Shown here piece by piece: positions 25,866-37,629 of a stretch of 64,000 bases of DNA. Numbering within the stretch: position 1 is the stretch's first letter; each line of letters begins with the position of its first letter. The position numbers and the translations under genes are program-made. The notes beneath the pieces are model-generated. The model was not told where the DNA came from. It worked only from the letters and a program-made list of their open reading frames with translations, and did no database searches. Source of the DNA: an uncultured Actinomycetes bacterium (GTDB taxonomy: Bacteria; Actinomycetota; Thermoleophilia; Solirubrobacterales; 70-9); contig CAMLQY010000004.1 of NCBI GenBank assembly GCA_946482365.1, positions 53,605 through 117,604 on the forward strand, read 5' to 3'.

Positions 25866-28800
25866 GTGATCTCAGGCGGGGGGTCGCAGTGCAAGTTCAG
25901 ACCGGTTGCGGTCTTGCTTTTCGTTATGTCGGCAGTTTTCGCTTTGGGGTTGGTACCGGATTCAGCTGTTGCCGCAAAACCGGTAGTCACTACCAAAGCC
26001 CCTTCGGAAGTCGCCGTTGAAAGCGCCGCGCTGAACGCCACGGTCAACCCAAACGGCCTGGAGACGAGCTATCGGTTCGAATACGGAATCACCGATTCCT
26101 ACGGAACCAGCGCGCCGGCATCTCCGCAAGGCATCGGCTCCGGGCAACAGGCTGTCGCCGTCAGCGAGACGATCGGCGAGCTCAAGCCGGGCACGGTCTA
26201 CCACTTCCGCGCCGTTGCGACCAATTCAAGTGGGACGAGCTACGGCGAAGACGAAACCTTCACCACTTGGAGCCATTGGACCACCCAATCCACCGTCAGC
26301 CCCGAACTCCGCACCGAAGTCCAGCTGACCGACGTCTCCTGCCCCTCCGCGACCTACTGCATGGCAGTCGGCTACGACCACTACACCGAAAAGGGCTTCG
26401 CCGAGCGCTGGGACGGCTCGCAATGGAAAGCCTCCGGCGTGCTCGGCGCCGGCACCGGCCCCGCCGTCTCCTGTTGGGCTACGGGCTCCTGTCACATCCT
26501 TGCGAGCCAAGGCACCACGCAGGGCACCCAGCTTCGGAACCCATCGTGGTCCGGCTTTGCGGCTTTCGCCGTCCCCCAGGGCGCAACCAGCTGGAAGCTG
26601 CGCGACGTCTCCTGCACCTCCGAATCCGCCTGCACCGCGGTCGGCTACTCCCACAGCACCACGACCGGCTACAAGACCCTGGTCCAGCGCTACAACGGAA
26701 CCTCCTGGTCGATCCAACAAGGCGTGGAGCCGAGCCAGGGAGACGGCCAGGAGGCGATGTCAAGCGTCTCCTGCGCTTCTGCGACCTACTGCATGGCGGT
26801 CGGGGAGGCGGCCTCAAAGCCCTTCGCAGCGAAGTGGAACGGCGGCGAATGGACGCTCGCCTCCCTGCCCGGATCCGCAACGGGTCGCCTCGAAGACGTC
26901 TCCTGCACCTCGGCCACCTCCTGCATGGCCGTCGGCAACCTTGGCTGGTGGGCACCGTGGTTTTTCGGATTCGGGGTGGCGGAAAGCGAAACCCTGGCCG
27001 CGTCCTGGAACGGCAGCACCTGGTCGACGATCGAAACACCCGAACCCAGCGAAGAACCGCCGGCGAGCGACGCCCGCCTAACGTCGGTCTCCTGCCTCTC
27101 GGCCAGCTCCTGCGTCGCCGTGGGCGCCTTCCTCACCGAAGAAGGGGAAGAAGGGGAAGAAGAAAAGGCCCTGGCCGAGGTCTGGGACGGCAGCGAATGG
27201 ACGGTGCAGCCCTCCACCACCAGCCCGGCCACGTTCAGCACCCTCGACAGCGTCTCCTGCACGACGACGGCCCAGTGCACGGCGGTCGGCAGCGCCCGGC
27301 CCGAATACGAAGAAACGAACAACATGGTGACGCTGGGGGAGCGATTCGAAGCACGCACGCCCCTGACGACGACCAAAGCGGCCACCAAAGTGACCAATGA
27401 CAGCGCCACGCTGAACGCCACCATCAACCCGCATGGATTCGAGACCAGCTATCAGTTCGAATACGGGACGACTACTGCCTACGGAGCGACCGTCCCTGCG
27501 CAGGCTAAAAGCATCGGTGCCGGAACCGGTGGCATCGAAGTCAGCGTCCCGATCGAAGCCGACGAAGAGACCACCTACCACTTCCGCGTCATCGCCACGA
27601 ACGCCGAAGGCATCAGCAAAGGCGAGGACTTGACGTTTACCACGGCCAGGGCCCCCGAAACGACGATCATCTCGCCGACCCCGAGCTACACCGCCGGCCC
27701 TCCCGAGCCGATCGAGTTCAGCTCCGACGAGGCCGAATCGACCTTCAAATGCGGCTTCGACGCCGAAGGCAATCAGCCGACGCAATCCTGCGAATCTCCC
27801 TACGCGCTGCCCACCGGCCTCAGCGAAGGCTGGCATACCTTCGTCGTCGTCGCCACCGACTCCGAAGGAAACAAAGATCCGACGCCAGAGACGTGGAAAT
27901 TCGACACCAGCCCCTACCCGGAGGCGCCCTCGACCAGCAAGCTCACCTCGCCCGAAGAGGGATACGCATCCTCCAGCCACTACACGCTGAAGGCGAAATG
28001 GGGCAGCTCGCCCGAAGGTGGGGGGGTCACCGGGGTGACGTTTCAGGCCTGGTTCCAATACTGGGATTCGTTCAAAACGATTCCCGCGAAATACGTCGTG
28101 GACGCGGAAGGCAACGAAGTTTCCTGGCCGCTCCCCGTGGACGAGAACCCAGGAGAAACCAAACCTGTCTTCCTCGACATGAAGCGCTATGACGAAGACG
28201 AGAAAACCGGCTCCGTCGGGGAAGGGCTGAAGTTCCGGGCGGTCTTCGACGGGGGGCCGAACGCCGCTGGCGCGAGTGTCCCCGTGGCGGTCGACTTCGA
28301 CCTGTCTCAAGTCGGCGCTCCGACCGACGCTACCGAGGCCGTGGGGCCTGCAAGCGTCGACCTGATCACAGGCGAGTTCACGATCAACAGGGTCGACGTC
28401 TCGATTCCCGTGCCGGGGTACGAGGCGAACCTCGAATTCGCGAGGACGTATGAGTCTCCACTGTCGTCGGCACTCGCGCCGGGCAAATCCCATCTTCTCG
28501 GCTACCACTGGCAACCCTCGACGCCGGTCGAGCAGGCCTACGAAGGCAATGGCTGGACCAAGGTGGTGGTTCGCCACGAAGACGCTATCCCGCCTCAGTA
28601 CGAAGAAGAATGCTGGGAAGGCGAATGCGAAGAATGGCTGGTCGAAGAAGAAATCCCGGCGGCCGACTGGGCGGAAGTCCTCGACAACGAAGGCGGGGGA
28701 ATCGCCTTCGACCTGGTCAACGGAAGCTATGTGGCCCCCGAATACGCCAAAGAATACGAGCTGACCAAAGACGGAAACGCCTTTTATCTCGTTGACGCGG

Positions 28801-31800
28801 ACGGCACCAAAACCGCCTTCACGAAAAACGAAGTGGGGTACGTCGGCGAATACCGAGTCGACTCGGTCTCTTGGCAGGCGACTCCCAAAGACGTTCGCAT
28901 GGTCTATGAAAAAGACTCGAGCTACCACCGGCTGAAGATGATGATCGCTCCCTCCGCGCAGGGGGTGACCTGCAGCGAGTCATCCGGAAGCGGCAACTAC
29001 GCGCCGACGACCCCCGGTTGCCGCACCCTCACCTTTCAGTACTACGATGACCCCGGTAGCTACACCAAAGACCGCCTCACCTCGATCACCTACCACAACT
29101 CGACGGGCTCCAATCCCCAGGTGGTGGCGCAATACACCTACAACGGAAACGGCCGCCTGATCGCGGCCTGGGACCCGCGGATATCGCCCGCCCTGAAAGA
29201 GGAATACACATACCGCGCGGAAGGGTCCTGGATGATCGACAGCTTGACCCCGCCTGGCGAGGAGCCATGGGAGTTCGAGTACTACGACTACAAATCGCAG
29301 TTCGAGGACAAGCTGAAGAACGTCAACCGCGCCAGCCTGCTGGAAGGCCCCGAAGAGGCGACGACGACGATCGTCTACGACGTACCGCTCAGCGGCGAAG
29401 ACGCCCCCTACGAGATGGGCCCGGAAAGGGTTGCCGAATGGGGCCAGGGCGACTACCCGGTCAATGCCACGGCGATCTTCCCACCCACCCAGGTCCCCGG
29501 CGAGGACCCGCCCGAGGACTACTCCCAGGCAACCGTCTACTACATGGACCCCGACGGCTATCTCGTCAACACCGCCTCAGCGGCGCCGCCGGGAGTCGGC
29601 GGGGACGCGATCGCGACCTCCGAAACCGACGCCCATGGCAACGTGGTCCGCACTCTCAGCGCCCAGAACCGGCTCACGGCACTCGAGGGCGAAGACCCGG
29701 TTTCTCGTTCGCGCGAGCTCGACAGCCACTCGGTCTACAACGAAGACGGCACCGAGATGCTGGAGTCGTGGGGGCCGTTGCACGAGGTACGGCTGGAATC
29801 CGGCGAAACCGTCGAAGTACGAGCCCACACGCGAGTCTTCTACGACGAAGGCGCCCCAGAACTCAAAGAAGGTGAAACCGCGCCGCATCTGCCCACCAAA
29901 GAAGAAGCCGGCGCGCGCATTCCCGGCCAGGAATCGGACGTCGACGTGCGCCGCACAGACACGAAATACGACTGGGGCCTGCGCCTGCCGACCGAAACGA
30001 TCGTCGACCCCGAAGGCCTCGAACTGCGCACGAAGACGATCTATGACAAAGAAACGGGGCTGGTGATCGAAACGCGTCTGCCCGCGAACCCTGAAGGCGG
30101 CGACGCTCGTAGCACGAAGTACCTTTATTACACGAAGAAAAAGGACCCAGACCTCGAGGCGTGTGACGACAAACCCGCCTGGGCCAACCTGCCCTGCAAG
30201 ACCCTGTCGGCAGCCCAGCCGAGCGGCTCCAATCCCAAACTGTTGGTGACGAGGTATGCGACCTACTCCACCCTCGACCAGCCAACCAGCATCGTCGAAA
30301 GCCCAGGCGGGGCGGAGGAAGGAGGCAAAACCCGCACCGCGACCCTCACCTACGACTCGGCTGGGCGTCCGACCAAAGCCAAGAGCAGTGGCGGCGGCAC
30401 CGCTATCCCAGGGGTGGAAACCTTCTATGACGAATCGACCGGTAGAACCGTGCTGCAGCAATTCGCTTGCGAAGTCGAAAAATGCAGCGAATTCGACACA
30501 GAGGCGGTGAGCACCACCTACGACACCCTCGGTCGCCCCATCGCCTACGAAGACGCCGACGGCAATATCTCGGAAATCTTCTACGACCTGCTCGGCCGGC
30601 CTGTCGCTACTACAGACGGCAAGGGAGTGCAGGAGACGCTCTATGACCCAGAGTCCGGACTTCCCGTCGCACTTGATGACTCCGCCGCCGGCACCTTCAC
30701 CGCCAGCTACGACGCCGACGGCAACATGATTGCCAGGGGCCTGCCCAACGGCCTCACCGCGGAAACGACCTACGACGAGGCCGGCGTCCCGATCCACCTG
30801 AGCTATGAGAAGACCACCGGCTGCTCGAGCAACTGCACCTGGCTCGAGTTCGACGTCGAGGAGTCGGTCCACGGCCAGTGGCTGAAGCAGGAGAGCACTC
30901 TCTCCACTCAGGAATACGCCTACGACGAGGCGGGCCGCCTCGTCCAGGTCAAGGACGACCCGGTGGGGGAGGGGTGTACGACGCGCTCCTATGCCTTTGA
31001 CGACAACACAAACCGCACGGCGCTCACCACCCGCGCACCCGGCGAAGGCGGCGCCTGCGACACCGAATCAGAAGGCGACGTGCAGGAATACGAGTACGAC
31101 ACCGGCGACCGCCTGATCGGCGAAGGCATCGCCTACGACAATTTCGGTCGCATCACCAGCCTGCCGGCCGCATATTCAGGCGGCGGCACACTGACCAGCT
31201 CCTTCTATATCAACGACCTTGTTCGAAGCCAGACCCAGGACGGCATTACCAACACCTACGAGCTGGACGCTGCGCTCCGTCAGCGTCAGCGCACGCGAAC
31301 CGGCGCCAAAGAAGACACCGAGATCTACCACTACTCAGACGCCTCGGACTCGCCCTCATGGATCGACCAAGGAGAAGGAGACTGGATCCGCTTCATCGGG
31401 GGGCTTGGGGCGATGGCGATCGAGGACGGTGCAACCGAAGAGGTCACGCTGCAGCTGCCCAACCTGCACGGCGACATCGTCGCTACCGCAGACATCGATC
31501 CCGAAGCCACCGAACTGCTCTCCGCTCAGGAGTTCGACGAGTACGGCAACCCGAAAGCGGAAACGACCCCCAAGCTCGGCTGGCTCGGCTCCAAGCTACG
31601 CCGCACGGAGCTTCCTTCAGGCGTGATCCAAATGGGCGTGCGCAGCTACGTGCCAGCGTTGGGTCGGTTCTTGTCTCCCGATCCCATTCGAGGTGGATCG
31701 GCAAATGCCTATGAGTATGCCAATGGTGACCCAATAAATGAATTTGACCTCAGTGGTGAATGCACCAAGCGTGGCTGTCGCAAGATAGCGGCACAGAATC

Positions 31801-32219
31801 GTCGCACCCGTCGAAAGGCGAGCAAGCATAGGCTACGACGTCTCGCTGGAGGCGGCGCTCAAGCCTCAAATTTTGGAGCGGGGCAAAAAGTCCCGAGTCA
31901 TTTGGCCGACCGGCTTGCAGAAGATGTCGCGGACCAAGCTAGCTCCAGTGCTGGCGCTATAGCTTCGAGAGCCTTCAAGACAGCCAAGACGGCTGCCAAG
32001 AACAATCCCTATTTCATGTCGGCGGCGGCGATTGTAGATGCAGTCATGGACGCAGGGAGCTGGGGGGCTGCCCAGCCGCAAGTAAGAAGCTGTGCACTTG
32101 GCGCAGGAAAAATGTGGGCCCAGACCCGCCATCTTACGATCTTGGGCGCCAGCGGGTGGGCTGCAGTAGGGTTTGCCATGGCCGTCGGCTGCGGGGCCGG
32201 ATGGGTTACGAGCTCCTAG
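25866..32219 (+). CDS. Secreted Rhs/YD-repeat polymorphic-toxin-like protein
   Basis: 2,117 residues from GTG. A signal peptide (1-36) is followed by a fibronectin III-like domain (about 43-130) and seven repeats with VSC..x..C.AVG motifs (about 150-490), which look like a seven-bladed propeller. A second FN3-like domain (about 505-600) and an Ig-like domain (to about 690) follow. From about 840 to 1940 there are YD/Rhs repeats, ending in the core [16 protein letters not shown] and NEFDLSGEC. The last 151 residues (1967-2117) are a distinct tip: a basic segment, then two hydrophobic stretches. Rhs proteins deliver such tips as toxins. The tip family is not recognised. Confidence 0.85.
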   Translation: MISGGGSQCKFRPVAVLLFVMSAVFALGLVPDSAVAAKPVVTTKAPSEVAVESAALNATVNPNGLETSYRFEYGITDSYGTSAPASPQGIGSGQQAVAVSETIGELKPGTVYHFRAVATNSSGTSYGEDETFTTWSHWTTQSTVSPELRTEVQLTDVSCPSATYCMAVGYDHYTEKGFAERWDGSQWKASGVLGAGTGPAVSCWATGSCHILASQGTTQGTQLRNPSWSGFAAFAVPQGATSWKLRDVSCTSESACTAVGYSHSTTTGYKTLVQRYNGTSWSIQQGVEPSQGDGQEAMSSVSCASATYCMAVGEAASKPFAAKWNGGEWTLASLPGSATGRLEDVSCTSATSCMAVGNLGWWAPWFFGFGVAESETLAASWNGSTWSTIETPEPSEEPPASDARLTSVSCLSASSCVAVGAFLTEEGEEGEEEKALAEVWDGSEWTVQPSTTSPATFSTLDSVSCTTTAQCTAVGSARPEYEETNNMVTLGERFEARTPLTTTKAATKVTNDSATLNATINPHGFETSYQFEYGTTTAYGATVPAQAKSIGAGTGGIEVSVPIEADEETTYHFRVIATNAEGISKGEDLTFTTARAPETTIISPTPSYTAGPPEPIEFSSDEAESTFKCGFDAEGNQPTQSCESPYALPTGLSEGWHTFVVVATDSEGNKDPTPETWKFDTSPYPEAPSTSKLTSPEEGYASSSHYTLKAKWGSSPEGGGVTGVTFQAWFQYWDSFKTIPAKYVVDAEGNEVSWPLPVDENPGETKPVFLDMKRYDEDEKTGSVGEGLKFRAVFDGGPNAAGASVPVAVDFDLSQVGAPTDATEAVGPASVDLITGEFTINRVDVSIPVPGYEANLEFARTYESPLSSALAPGKSHLLGYHWQPSTPVEQAYEGNGWTKVVVRHEDAIPPQYEEECWEGECEEWLVEEEIPAADWAEVLDNEGGGIAFDLVNGSYVAPEYAKEYELTKDGNAFYLVDADGTKTAFTKNEVGYVGEYRVDSVSWQATPKDVRMVYEKDSSYHRLKMMIAPSAQGVTCSESSGSGNYAPTTPGCRTLTFQYYDDPGSYTKDRLTSITYHNSTGSNPQVVAQYTYNGNGRLIAAWDPRISPALKEEYTYRAEGSWMIDSLTPPGEEPWEFEYYDYKSQFEDKLKNVNRASLLEGPEEATTTIVYDVPLSGEDAPYEMGPERVAEWGQGDYPVNATAIFPPTQVPGEDPPEDYSQATVYYMDPDGYLVNTASAAPPGVGGDAIATSETDAHGNVVRTLSAQNRLTALEGEDPVSRSRELDSHSVYNEDGTEMLESWGPLHEVRLESGETVEVRAHTRVFYDEGAPELKEGETAPHLPTKEEAGARIPGQESDVDVRRTDTKYDWGLRLPTETIVDPEGLELRTKTIYDKETGLVIETRLPANPEGGDARSTKYLYYTKKKDPDLEACDDKPAWANLPCKTLSAAQPSGSNPKLLVTRYATYSTLDQPTSIVESPGGAEEGGKTRTATLTYDSAGRPTKAKSSGGGTAIPGVETFYDESTGRTVLQQFACEVEKCSEFDTEAVSTTYDTLGRPIAYEDADGNISEIFYDLLGRPVATTDGKGVQETLYDPESGLPVALDDSAAGTFTASYDADGNMIARGLPNGLTAETTYDEAGVPIHLSYEKTTGCSSNCTWLEFDVEESVHGQWLKQESTLSTQEYAYDEAGRLVQVKDDPVGEGCTTRSYAFDDNTNRTALTTRAPGEGGACDTESEGDVQEYEYDTGDRLIGEGIAYDNFGRITSLPAAYSGGGTLTSSFYINDLVRSQTQDGITNTYELDAALRQRQRTRTGAKEDTEIYHYSDASDSPSWIDQGEGDWIRFIGGLGAMAIEDGATEEVTLQLPNLHGDIVATADIDPEATELLSAQEFDEYGNPKAETTPKLGWLGSKLRRTELPSGVIQMGVRSYVPALGRFLSPDPIRGGSANAYEYANGDPINEFDLSGECTKRGCRKIAAQNRRTRRKASKHRLRRLAGGGAQASNFGAGQKVPSHLADRLAEDVADQASSSAGAIASRAFKTAKTAAKNNPYFMSAAAIVDAVMDAGSWGAAQPQVRSCALGAGKMWAQTRHLTILGASGWAAVGFAMAVGCGAGWVTSS
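31764..32219 (+). other. Rhs C-terminal variable tip, candidate toxin domain
   Basis: This codes for residues 1967-2117, directly after the conserved Rhs core. It begins with a cluster rich in Arg and Lys, continues with an amphipathic region, and ends in two hydrophobic segments (about 2046-2066 and 2089-2113). Base composition falls from the core onward. No nuclease motif is seen; a membrane-acting or pore-forming toxin is possible but unproven. Confidence 0.5.
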
Positions 32220-32339
32220 CTAGGTGGGCCAAGCCAACTGTTTCTTGTTGGCCTTTTGGTCTCCTCAACTTGCAGCGAACTCAGTTCCGCGTATTCTGTG
32301 GATGATGATTGAAGAAGCGACGAGGCATCAACGCTCGCG

Positions 32340-32615
32340 ATGGGCTTGAAGGCGTGGATTTTCGTGGAAGGCGTACTTGTGCCATTCTTGGGCCGGGCGA
32401 AGGTCATCGGTGCGACACTCGTGGGGTGGTTGGCGGCAGCGCTTCTCAGCGCGCTATTTGGTGGGCTAGGTAGTCCCTTCGGGGATTTTTTGGGCAACCT
32501 ACTTAAGTGGGTTAGCTTTGCCGGATTCGTCTTTTTCGCCGGGTGTTGCGCCGCAGCGTTTCTCCGGTGGGCGCAGCGCCATGAAGATCTCTTTCCGCCA
32601 GGGAGAGAGATGTGA
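32340..32615 (+). CDS. Small membrane protein, candidate Rhs immunity protein
   Basis: A 91-residue protein with two clear transmembrane segments (about 23-43 and 55-76) and a charged C-terminus. It lies 120 bases after the Rhs gene on the same strand, where cognate immunity genes normally stand. A small membrane protein is what one would expect against a membrane-acting toxin tip. No immunity family is recognised. No strong ribosome binding site precedes ATG 32340; a GTG or later start is possible. Confidence 0.55.
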   Translation: MGLKAWIFVEGVLVPFLGRAKVIGATLVGWLAAALLSALFGGLGSPFGDFLGNLLKWVSFAGFVFFAGCCAAAFLRWAQRHEDLFPPGREM

Positions 32616-32630
32616 ACGAGGCTAGGAGTC

Positions 32631-33680
32631 ATGATGTTCATACGGTCAGCTCGCGCATCTGCTTGCGCGGCGAAGATTGCTCCAAGTAGCGGACGACCAC
32701 CCTGGGGCCTCTTGACACTTCCTGGTTGCCTTCAGTTGTACCTACGGCAACAGAGCACTGTTCGTTCCATCCTCGCTGCTACCTTGGTCGGGCTTGTACT
32801 GCCGTCCGGCGTCGAGGCCAAAGCGGGCTACGAAGTGCACCCGGGTGGCACCGAGTTGATCTTGCCCGTTGAAAGGAGTGCAAGTAAGGTTATCTCAATC
32901 GCGGTAAATGACAAGCGCCGCGTTGAATTCAGGGTGAGAGGACCTTCTTCGGGGATCGAATACTCAGTGAAGGGCAGGGTCAGCAGCCAACGCATCGACG
33001 CCGATTTCGGCACCCTTGGCAGGATCGACGTCAGGCTGGATCTTGTGCATCTCACGTCCCAACCCTCCCGAAATGGGCGCTGCAGGGGACGTGGCGAACT
33101 CTACGGGGAAGGGACTTATCACGGAACCATCGAGTTCTTCGGTCGGCCAGGAGTTCCTGAAATCTCTGCCAACGGCGACCGTTTCTACTTCACCCGCCAC
33201 TTCAGCCGGGTCTGTAAGCGCCGGCCCCCACAGCACAAGCAGGGCAAGTGGAAGCGGAAGGTCGAAGAAGGTTTCCTCGATGTGAGCGGCAAGGGCGAAG
33301 GTCGTACGGTTCAGCTCGGAGCTTCTATCTTCGCAATGAGGCGCAATCCCGTGCGGTCAGGAGGAGTGGTCCGTGCAACGTCCCACGAAAGATACGAAGG
33401 GGTACGGGTCACGAGATGGGTGGCGCGCGTCTTCGAAGACGACTCGCTTGTTATGAGCAAACATGGCACTAAACCCGAAACGGTTGAGGTCGAACTGCCG
33501 GAGCCATTCGCTGGCAGCGCCGTCTACTCGCACAAGGGGAAGTCTTCTTCACGCTGGACGGGTGACCTTAACGTCGACCTGCCCGGCACCAGCGGAATCC
33601 CCCTTACTGGTCCCGGTTTCAGCGCCACCCTCTGCCGTGGCAGGGTCCATAGTTGTTTCTATGTAGGAGCGACTCGCTGA
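32631..33680 (+). CDS. Secreted hypothetical protein
   Basis: Up to 349 residues. The real start may be internal (TTG near 32736), because a signal-peptide-like segment RSILAATLVGLVLPSGVEA ends near residue 63. The mature part is beta-rich, with four cysteines in pairs (RCRG...VCKR). Its segments GELYGEGTYHGTIEFFG and GDRFYFTRHFSRVCKR resemble exported proteins of unknown function seen repeatedly in Solirubrobacterales; that link is from memory. It lies downstream of the candidate immunity gene in the low-GC island. Confidence 0.6.
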   Translation: MMFIRSARASACAAKIAPSSGRPPWGLLTLPGCLQLYLRQQSTVRSILAATLVGLVLPSGVEAKAGYEVHPGGTELILPVERSASKVISIAVNDKRRVEFRVRGPSSGIEYSVKGRVSSQRIDADFGTLGRIDVRLDLVHLTSQPSRNGRCRGRGELYGEGTYHGTIEFFGRPGVPEISANGDRFYFTRHFSRVCKRRPPQHKQGKWKRKVEEGFLDVSGKGEGRTVQLGASIFAMRRNPVRSGGVVRATSHERYEGVRVTRWVARVFEDDSLVMSKHGTKPETVEVELPEPFAGSAVYSHKGKSSSRWTGDLNVDLPGTSGIPLTGPGFSATLCRGRVHSCFYVGATR

Positions 33681-33786
33681 ACGCGTGTCGTGGTGTCGTC
33701 ACCCCGACAGTCGGTTCGCATTTTAATCTTGATTTTCGCGACGGCCTAATAGCTAAGCAGCAGTCTTTATAGGGGATGCACTAAGT

Positions 33787-34281
33787 ATGGATAGGGACTC
33801 GACTTCAGGTGGCCATATATACGTAGAAGCCGTAGACGCTCGAGATCATAACGCCATGATCAAATGGGCAAAAGGAATCTGCCGCGGAGTGAGCATTGAT
33901 GAAGCAGCGCAGTCAGAGAACGTCGGGCCTAACGTCTCTGAAATCATGGATGCCCTGACTAAGTCGCTACCTGTCGGAATGTCCGACGAGACGCTTAAAG
34001 AGGTTGCCGAAGTTTGCAGGTCCGAGCTAGAAGAGTTTGATAAACGAAGTTATGAGATAGCGACGATCCTGATCGATGAGTTGGCTGTCGACGCCAATAG
34101 TCCATCAATCAAGACGTATCAGACAGGGGCCGAGGAGATTCTCCGCCACGTGATGGCGGAAGAGTCTGAACAGCAACTTGCAACAACAGTACTACGTGTA
34201 GTTGGGGAGCTCAGTCAGATGGAGATAGACAAATCGCAGGCCCAGATCATCGTAGAACACGTGATTGCTACGTACAAGTAG
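33787..34281 (+). CDS. All-helical hypothetical protein in toxin island
   Basis: A 164-residue acidic, helix-rich cytosolic protein without recognised motifs. TAATAG (about 33746) and GGGGATG upstream give a plausible promoter and ribosome binding site. Lower GC and AT-ending codons set it apart from chromosomal neighbours. Position after an Rhs tip and among small orphan genes suggests an immunity-type protein; this is inference only. Confidence 0.55.
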   Translation: MDRDSTSGGHIYVEAVDARDHNAMIKWAKGICRGVSIDEAAQSENVGPNVSEIMDALTKSLPVGMSDETLKEVAEVCRSELEEFDKRSYEIATILIDELAVDANSPSIKTYQTGAEEILRHVMAEESEQQLATTVLRVVGELSQMEIDKSQAQIIVEHVIATYK

Positions 34282-34316
34282 GCACGAAGCGAGTTACCAC
34301 CGACGATGTCGCCAGC

Positions 34317-34409
34317 ATGGTTGTCGCAAAAGCTCCCTGGGGAGTGGGTCTTGTGATAAGTGGTGCTGGACTAGAGCCGGATATTGCTGAGAAGGCAGGT
34401 GTGTGTTGA
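34317..34409 (+). pseudogene. Copy A, first gene of duplicated cassette (remnant)
   Basis: A 30-codon frame ending GLVISGAGLEPDIAEKAGVC. Its end is similar to the end of the 45-residue frame at 34626 (RWLIIGEAAGLDIASKEGAC). The stop TGA overlaps the TTG start of the next small frame. It is probably the remaining 3' part of a gene whose fuller copy lies 300 bases downstream. Confidence 0.45.
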
Positions 34410-34629
34410 CACGCATACTGGAAAGCAGACCAGGCACGAACTCGGCTGGCGACAGACGCCTATTCAGAGTAGTAATAGTTGCTTATATGTTGTTTGTGTC
34501 GGCCTACCTCGTGTTCCTGATCGTGACTAGTGGCGGTGTGAGGTCCGCAGTGGCAGCTGCATGGCCTGGTTGACTGGAGCCATTATCGGGTTTCGCAATT
34601 GGCCTTCAGGGACTCCGCGCAGAGGGTGA
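34406..34629 (+). pseudogene. Copy A, small membrane protein gene with frameshift
   Basis: Starting at TTG 34406, the frame encodes a product with RRLFRVVIVAYMLFVSAYLVF and stops at 34573. The neighbouring frame continues at once with LTGAIIGFRNW to a TGA at 34627-34629. Together they align with the 34757 protein (RRFKVVLIAYMVIMLILSID, then LGALLIGVMLW). One base change in length has broken this copy. Confidence 0.5.
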
Positions 34630-34763
34630 GCTTGAGCCAACCTGACTTTCACAGAGAGTTTGATCTGCCAGAGGGGCACCCTCTTGTTCGTGCCCCGATG
34701 AGGTGGCTCATCATCGGCGAAGCAGCCGGATTAGATATCGCTAGCAAGGAAGGTGCGTGTTGA
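34626..34763 (+). CDS. Copy B, first gene of duplicated cassette
   Basis: A 45-residue frame from GTG 34626 that ends RWLIIGEAAGLDIASKEGAC. Its stop overlaps the next ATG as TGATG (34761-34765), typical of translational coupling. A similar, shorter copy occurs at 34317. No known family is recognised. Confidence 0.45.
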   Translation: MSLSQPDFHREFDLPEGHPLVRAPMRWLIIGEAAGLDIASKEGAC

Positions 34764-34978
34764 TGCGCGCGCCGAGAGACGACCCAGTCACCGGCTCGGA
34801 TGGAGTCAGCCGCCGGTTTAAAGTTGTTCTGATCGCCTACATGGTGATAATGTTGATTCTTTCGATAGACGTGCTGGTGACTGACGGCATCGGGAAGTCA
34901 GCGGTGGGACCCCTTGGGGCTCTGCTCATTGGAGTCATGCTCTGGCTTCGCGAACGGGGGTCGGGCACGCGTGATTGA
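34757..34978 (+). CDS. Copy B, small two-segment membrane protein
   Basis: A 73-residue frame (71 from ATG 34763). It has a charged N-terminus and two hydrophobic segments (about 24-43 and 51-66), with a RERG tail. It is homologous to the broken copy at 34406. Immunity proteins to membrane-acting toxins are often of this size and shape, but the function is not known. It is coupled to the preceding frame by a TGATG overlap. Confidence 0.55.
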   Translation: MLMRAPRDDPVTGSDGVSRRFKVVLIAYMVIMLILSIDVLVTDGIGKSAVGPLGALLIGVMLWLRERGSGTRD

Positions 34979-35029
34979 ACGCTCCGCAACAGGCTCGCTT
35001 CGAACGAAGGGCTCTGAAGTTAGACAACA

Positions 35030-35193
35030 TGAATGAGCCATATTTTAGAAGCGCCGATGCCATGTATCTTTGTCCTGGTCAAATATTGCCTTCCGGCAAA
35101 TCCAAAGATGCCCACTATCCCACCATCAATTCGGTCGGAGATATCTTCGTTGATGGCAACGTATATACGTTCGCTAGAACGAAGCGATTTTGA
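35030..35193 (+). CDS. Short orphan reading frame in toxin island
   Basis: About 54 residues (72 from TTG 34975), opening MNEPYFRSADAMYLCPGQI. It has no recognised motif and overlaps the start of the next frame in another phase. It may be a decayed gene fragment. Confidence 0.3.
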
Positions 35194-35692
35194 CGATCTC
35201 TGGAGCCGCTTCACCGAGGAACACGACGGTTGGTTTCGCCGCACGCCTAAGGTCCGAGCGAAGCGTTTGGTTCCTCCGCACAGGATTCAAGGGGAATCGG
35301 GTGACTTTGAACTTGAAGAGTGGGCAGTCATTGAGGATGGCAGAAGCCTGCATATCTTCGTATCGACCTGGTCTATCGACTACCCAGACATTGAGGTCAA
35401 CGAAGACATAATTTTGGATGACAAGCTATGTCGGCAGATCGCCGAAGTCCTCGCCGGTGAGGACGTAATGAAGATTACGGTTGGAAATCCCGACCCGGTG
35501 GGTGAGTACACCGGGGAGGCAGCGGAGATAGCTCGTCGTCTGCGCGTTGACATGAAGAATGGTCGGTCTACGGAGCCCGTGCATATCGCAGGGGTTGTCC
35601 GAGAGGTATTTCGAAGAGAATTCGATCAGGACATTGGCGCGGACTGCGCCCGTGAAATAGTCGACAAGCTGAAGCCGCTACTTAGCGGTTAA
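35153..35692 (+). CDS. Hypothetical acidic protein, orphan immunity candidate
   Basis: 179 residues from ATG 35153; the frame is open from 35033. The protein is acidic, soluble and mixed alpha/beta, with a WSRFTEEHDGWFRR opening and a C-terminal helical region EVFRREFDQDIGADCAREIV. No family is recognised. It is the last gene of the lower-GC island before the normal-GC fatty-acid operon, so it fits the pattern of accumulated orphan immunity genes. Confidence 0.55.
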   Translation: MATYIRSLERSDFDDLWSRFTEEHDGWFRRTPKVRAKRLVPPHRIQGESGDFELEEWAVIEDGRSLHIFVSTWSIDYPDIEVNEDIILDDKLCRQIAEVLAGEDVMKITVGNPDPVGEYTGEAAEIARRLRVDMKNGRSTEPVHIAGVVREVFRREFDQDIGADCAREIVDKLKPLLSG

Positions 35693-35700
35693 CTATCCGT

Positions 35701-36324
35701 TCATTCCTGCTCGAACAGCTCGACCAGCCTCGCCCGGCAGAACTCCCACTGCTTGCTGTTGCGGTCGTCGCCGGGGTGGAGGGTGTCGAGGAGGGCGAGG
35801 CCGCGGGCGGTGGCGGCGGCCATCTCGACCAGGCGCTCGAAGTCGGGGCGGCCGGCCTGGTCGGGGAAGAGGCGGCGGGCCAGCTCCAGGGTCTGGCGGT
35901 CGAGCTCGCGTTCGACGCTGACCAGGGCCTTGCGCAGCTCGTCGTCGGTGCGGGCGTCGGTCCAGAGGTCGAGCGCGGCCTGGTAGAGCGGGCTGGCGTA
36001 GTTGGACCAGATGAAGTCGAGGCCGGCGGCGACGCGCTCGCGGCCGGTCGGCAGGGCGTCGGCTGCGGCCAGCTGCTCGGCCGAGCGGCGGCGCGCCAGG
36101 CGCTCGATCGCCGCGGCGACCAGGGCCTGGCGGGTCTGGAAGTGGTGCAGGTGGGCGCCGCGCGAGACGCCGGCGCGCTCGGCGACCCGGCTGGTGGTCG
36201 TGTTCGCGTAGCCGTCCTCGACCAGCGAGGCGATCGTGGCGTCGAGCAGGGCTTCGCGGGTGGCGGAGCTGCGCTCGGCCTGGCTGCGGCGGGCGGGGGT
36301 CTCAGCGGTCGGCACGGGAGGCAA
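35701..36324 (-). CDS. TetR family regulator of beta-oxidation operon
   Basis: 207 residues from TTG 36324, or 204 from GTG 36315, which has a better spaced AGGA. The N-terminal helix-turn-helix spans TTTSRVAERAGVSRGAHLHHFQTRQALV (in parts, about 41-68), the usual TetR pattern. The C-terminal ligand domain is helical. It is divergent from the thiolase gene, so it probably represses the fatty-acid operon and responds to an acyl-CoA. A short inverted repeat TTCA-CGAC-TGAA lies at about 36333-36344 as an operator candidate. Confidence 0.85.
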   Translation of the reverse strand: MPPVPTAETPARRSQAERSSATREALLDATIASLVEDGYANTTTSRVAERAGVSRGAHLHHFQTRQALVAAAIERLARRRSAEQLAAADALPTGRERVAAGLDFIWSNYASPLYQAALDLWTDARTDDELRKALVSVERELDRQTLELARRLFPDQAGRPDFERLVEMAAATARGLALLDTLHPGDDRNSKQWEFCRARLVELFEQE

Positions 36325-36411
36325 TCCTAGTAAAGTTTGCGTTCACGACTGAATGTTATGCTGCCGCGCCGCAGCCGAACCGAACCGACTTCGAACCAAG
36401 AGGAGCTTGAG

Positions 36412-37629
<1,218 letters not shown>

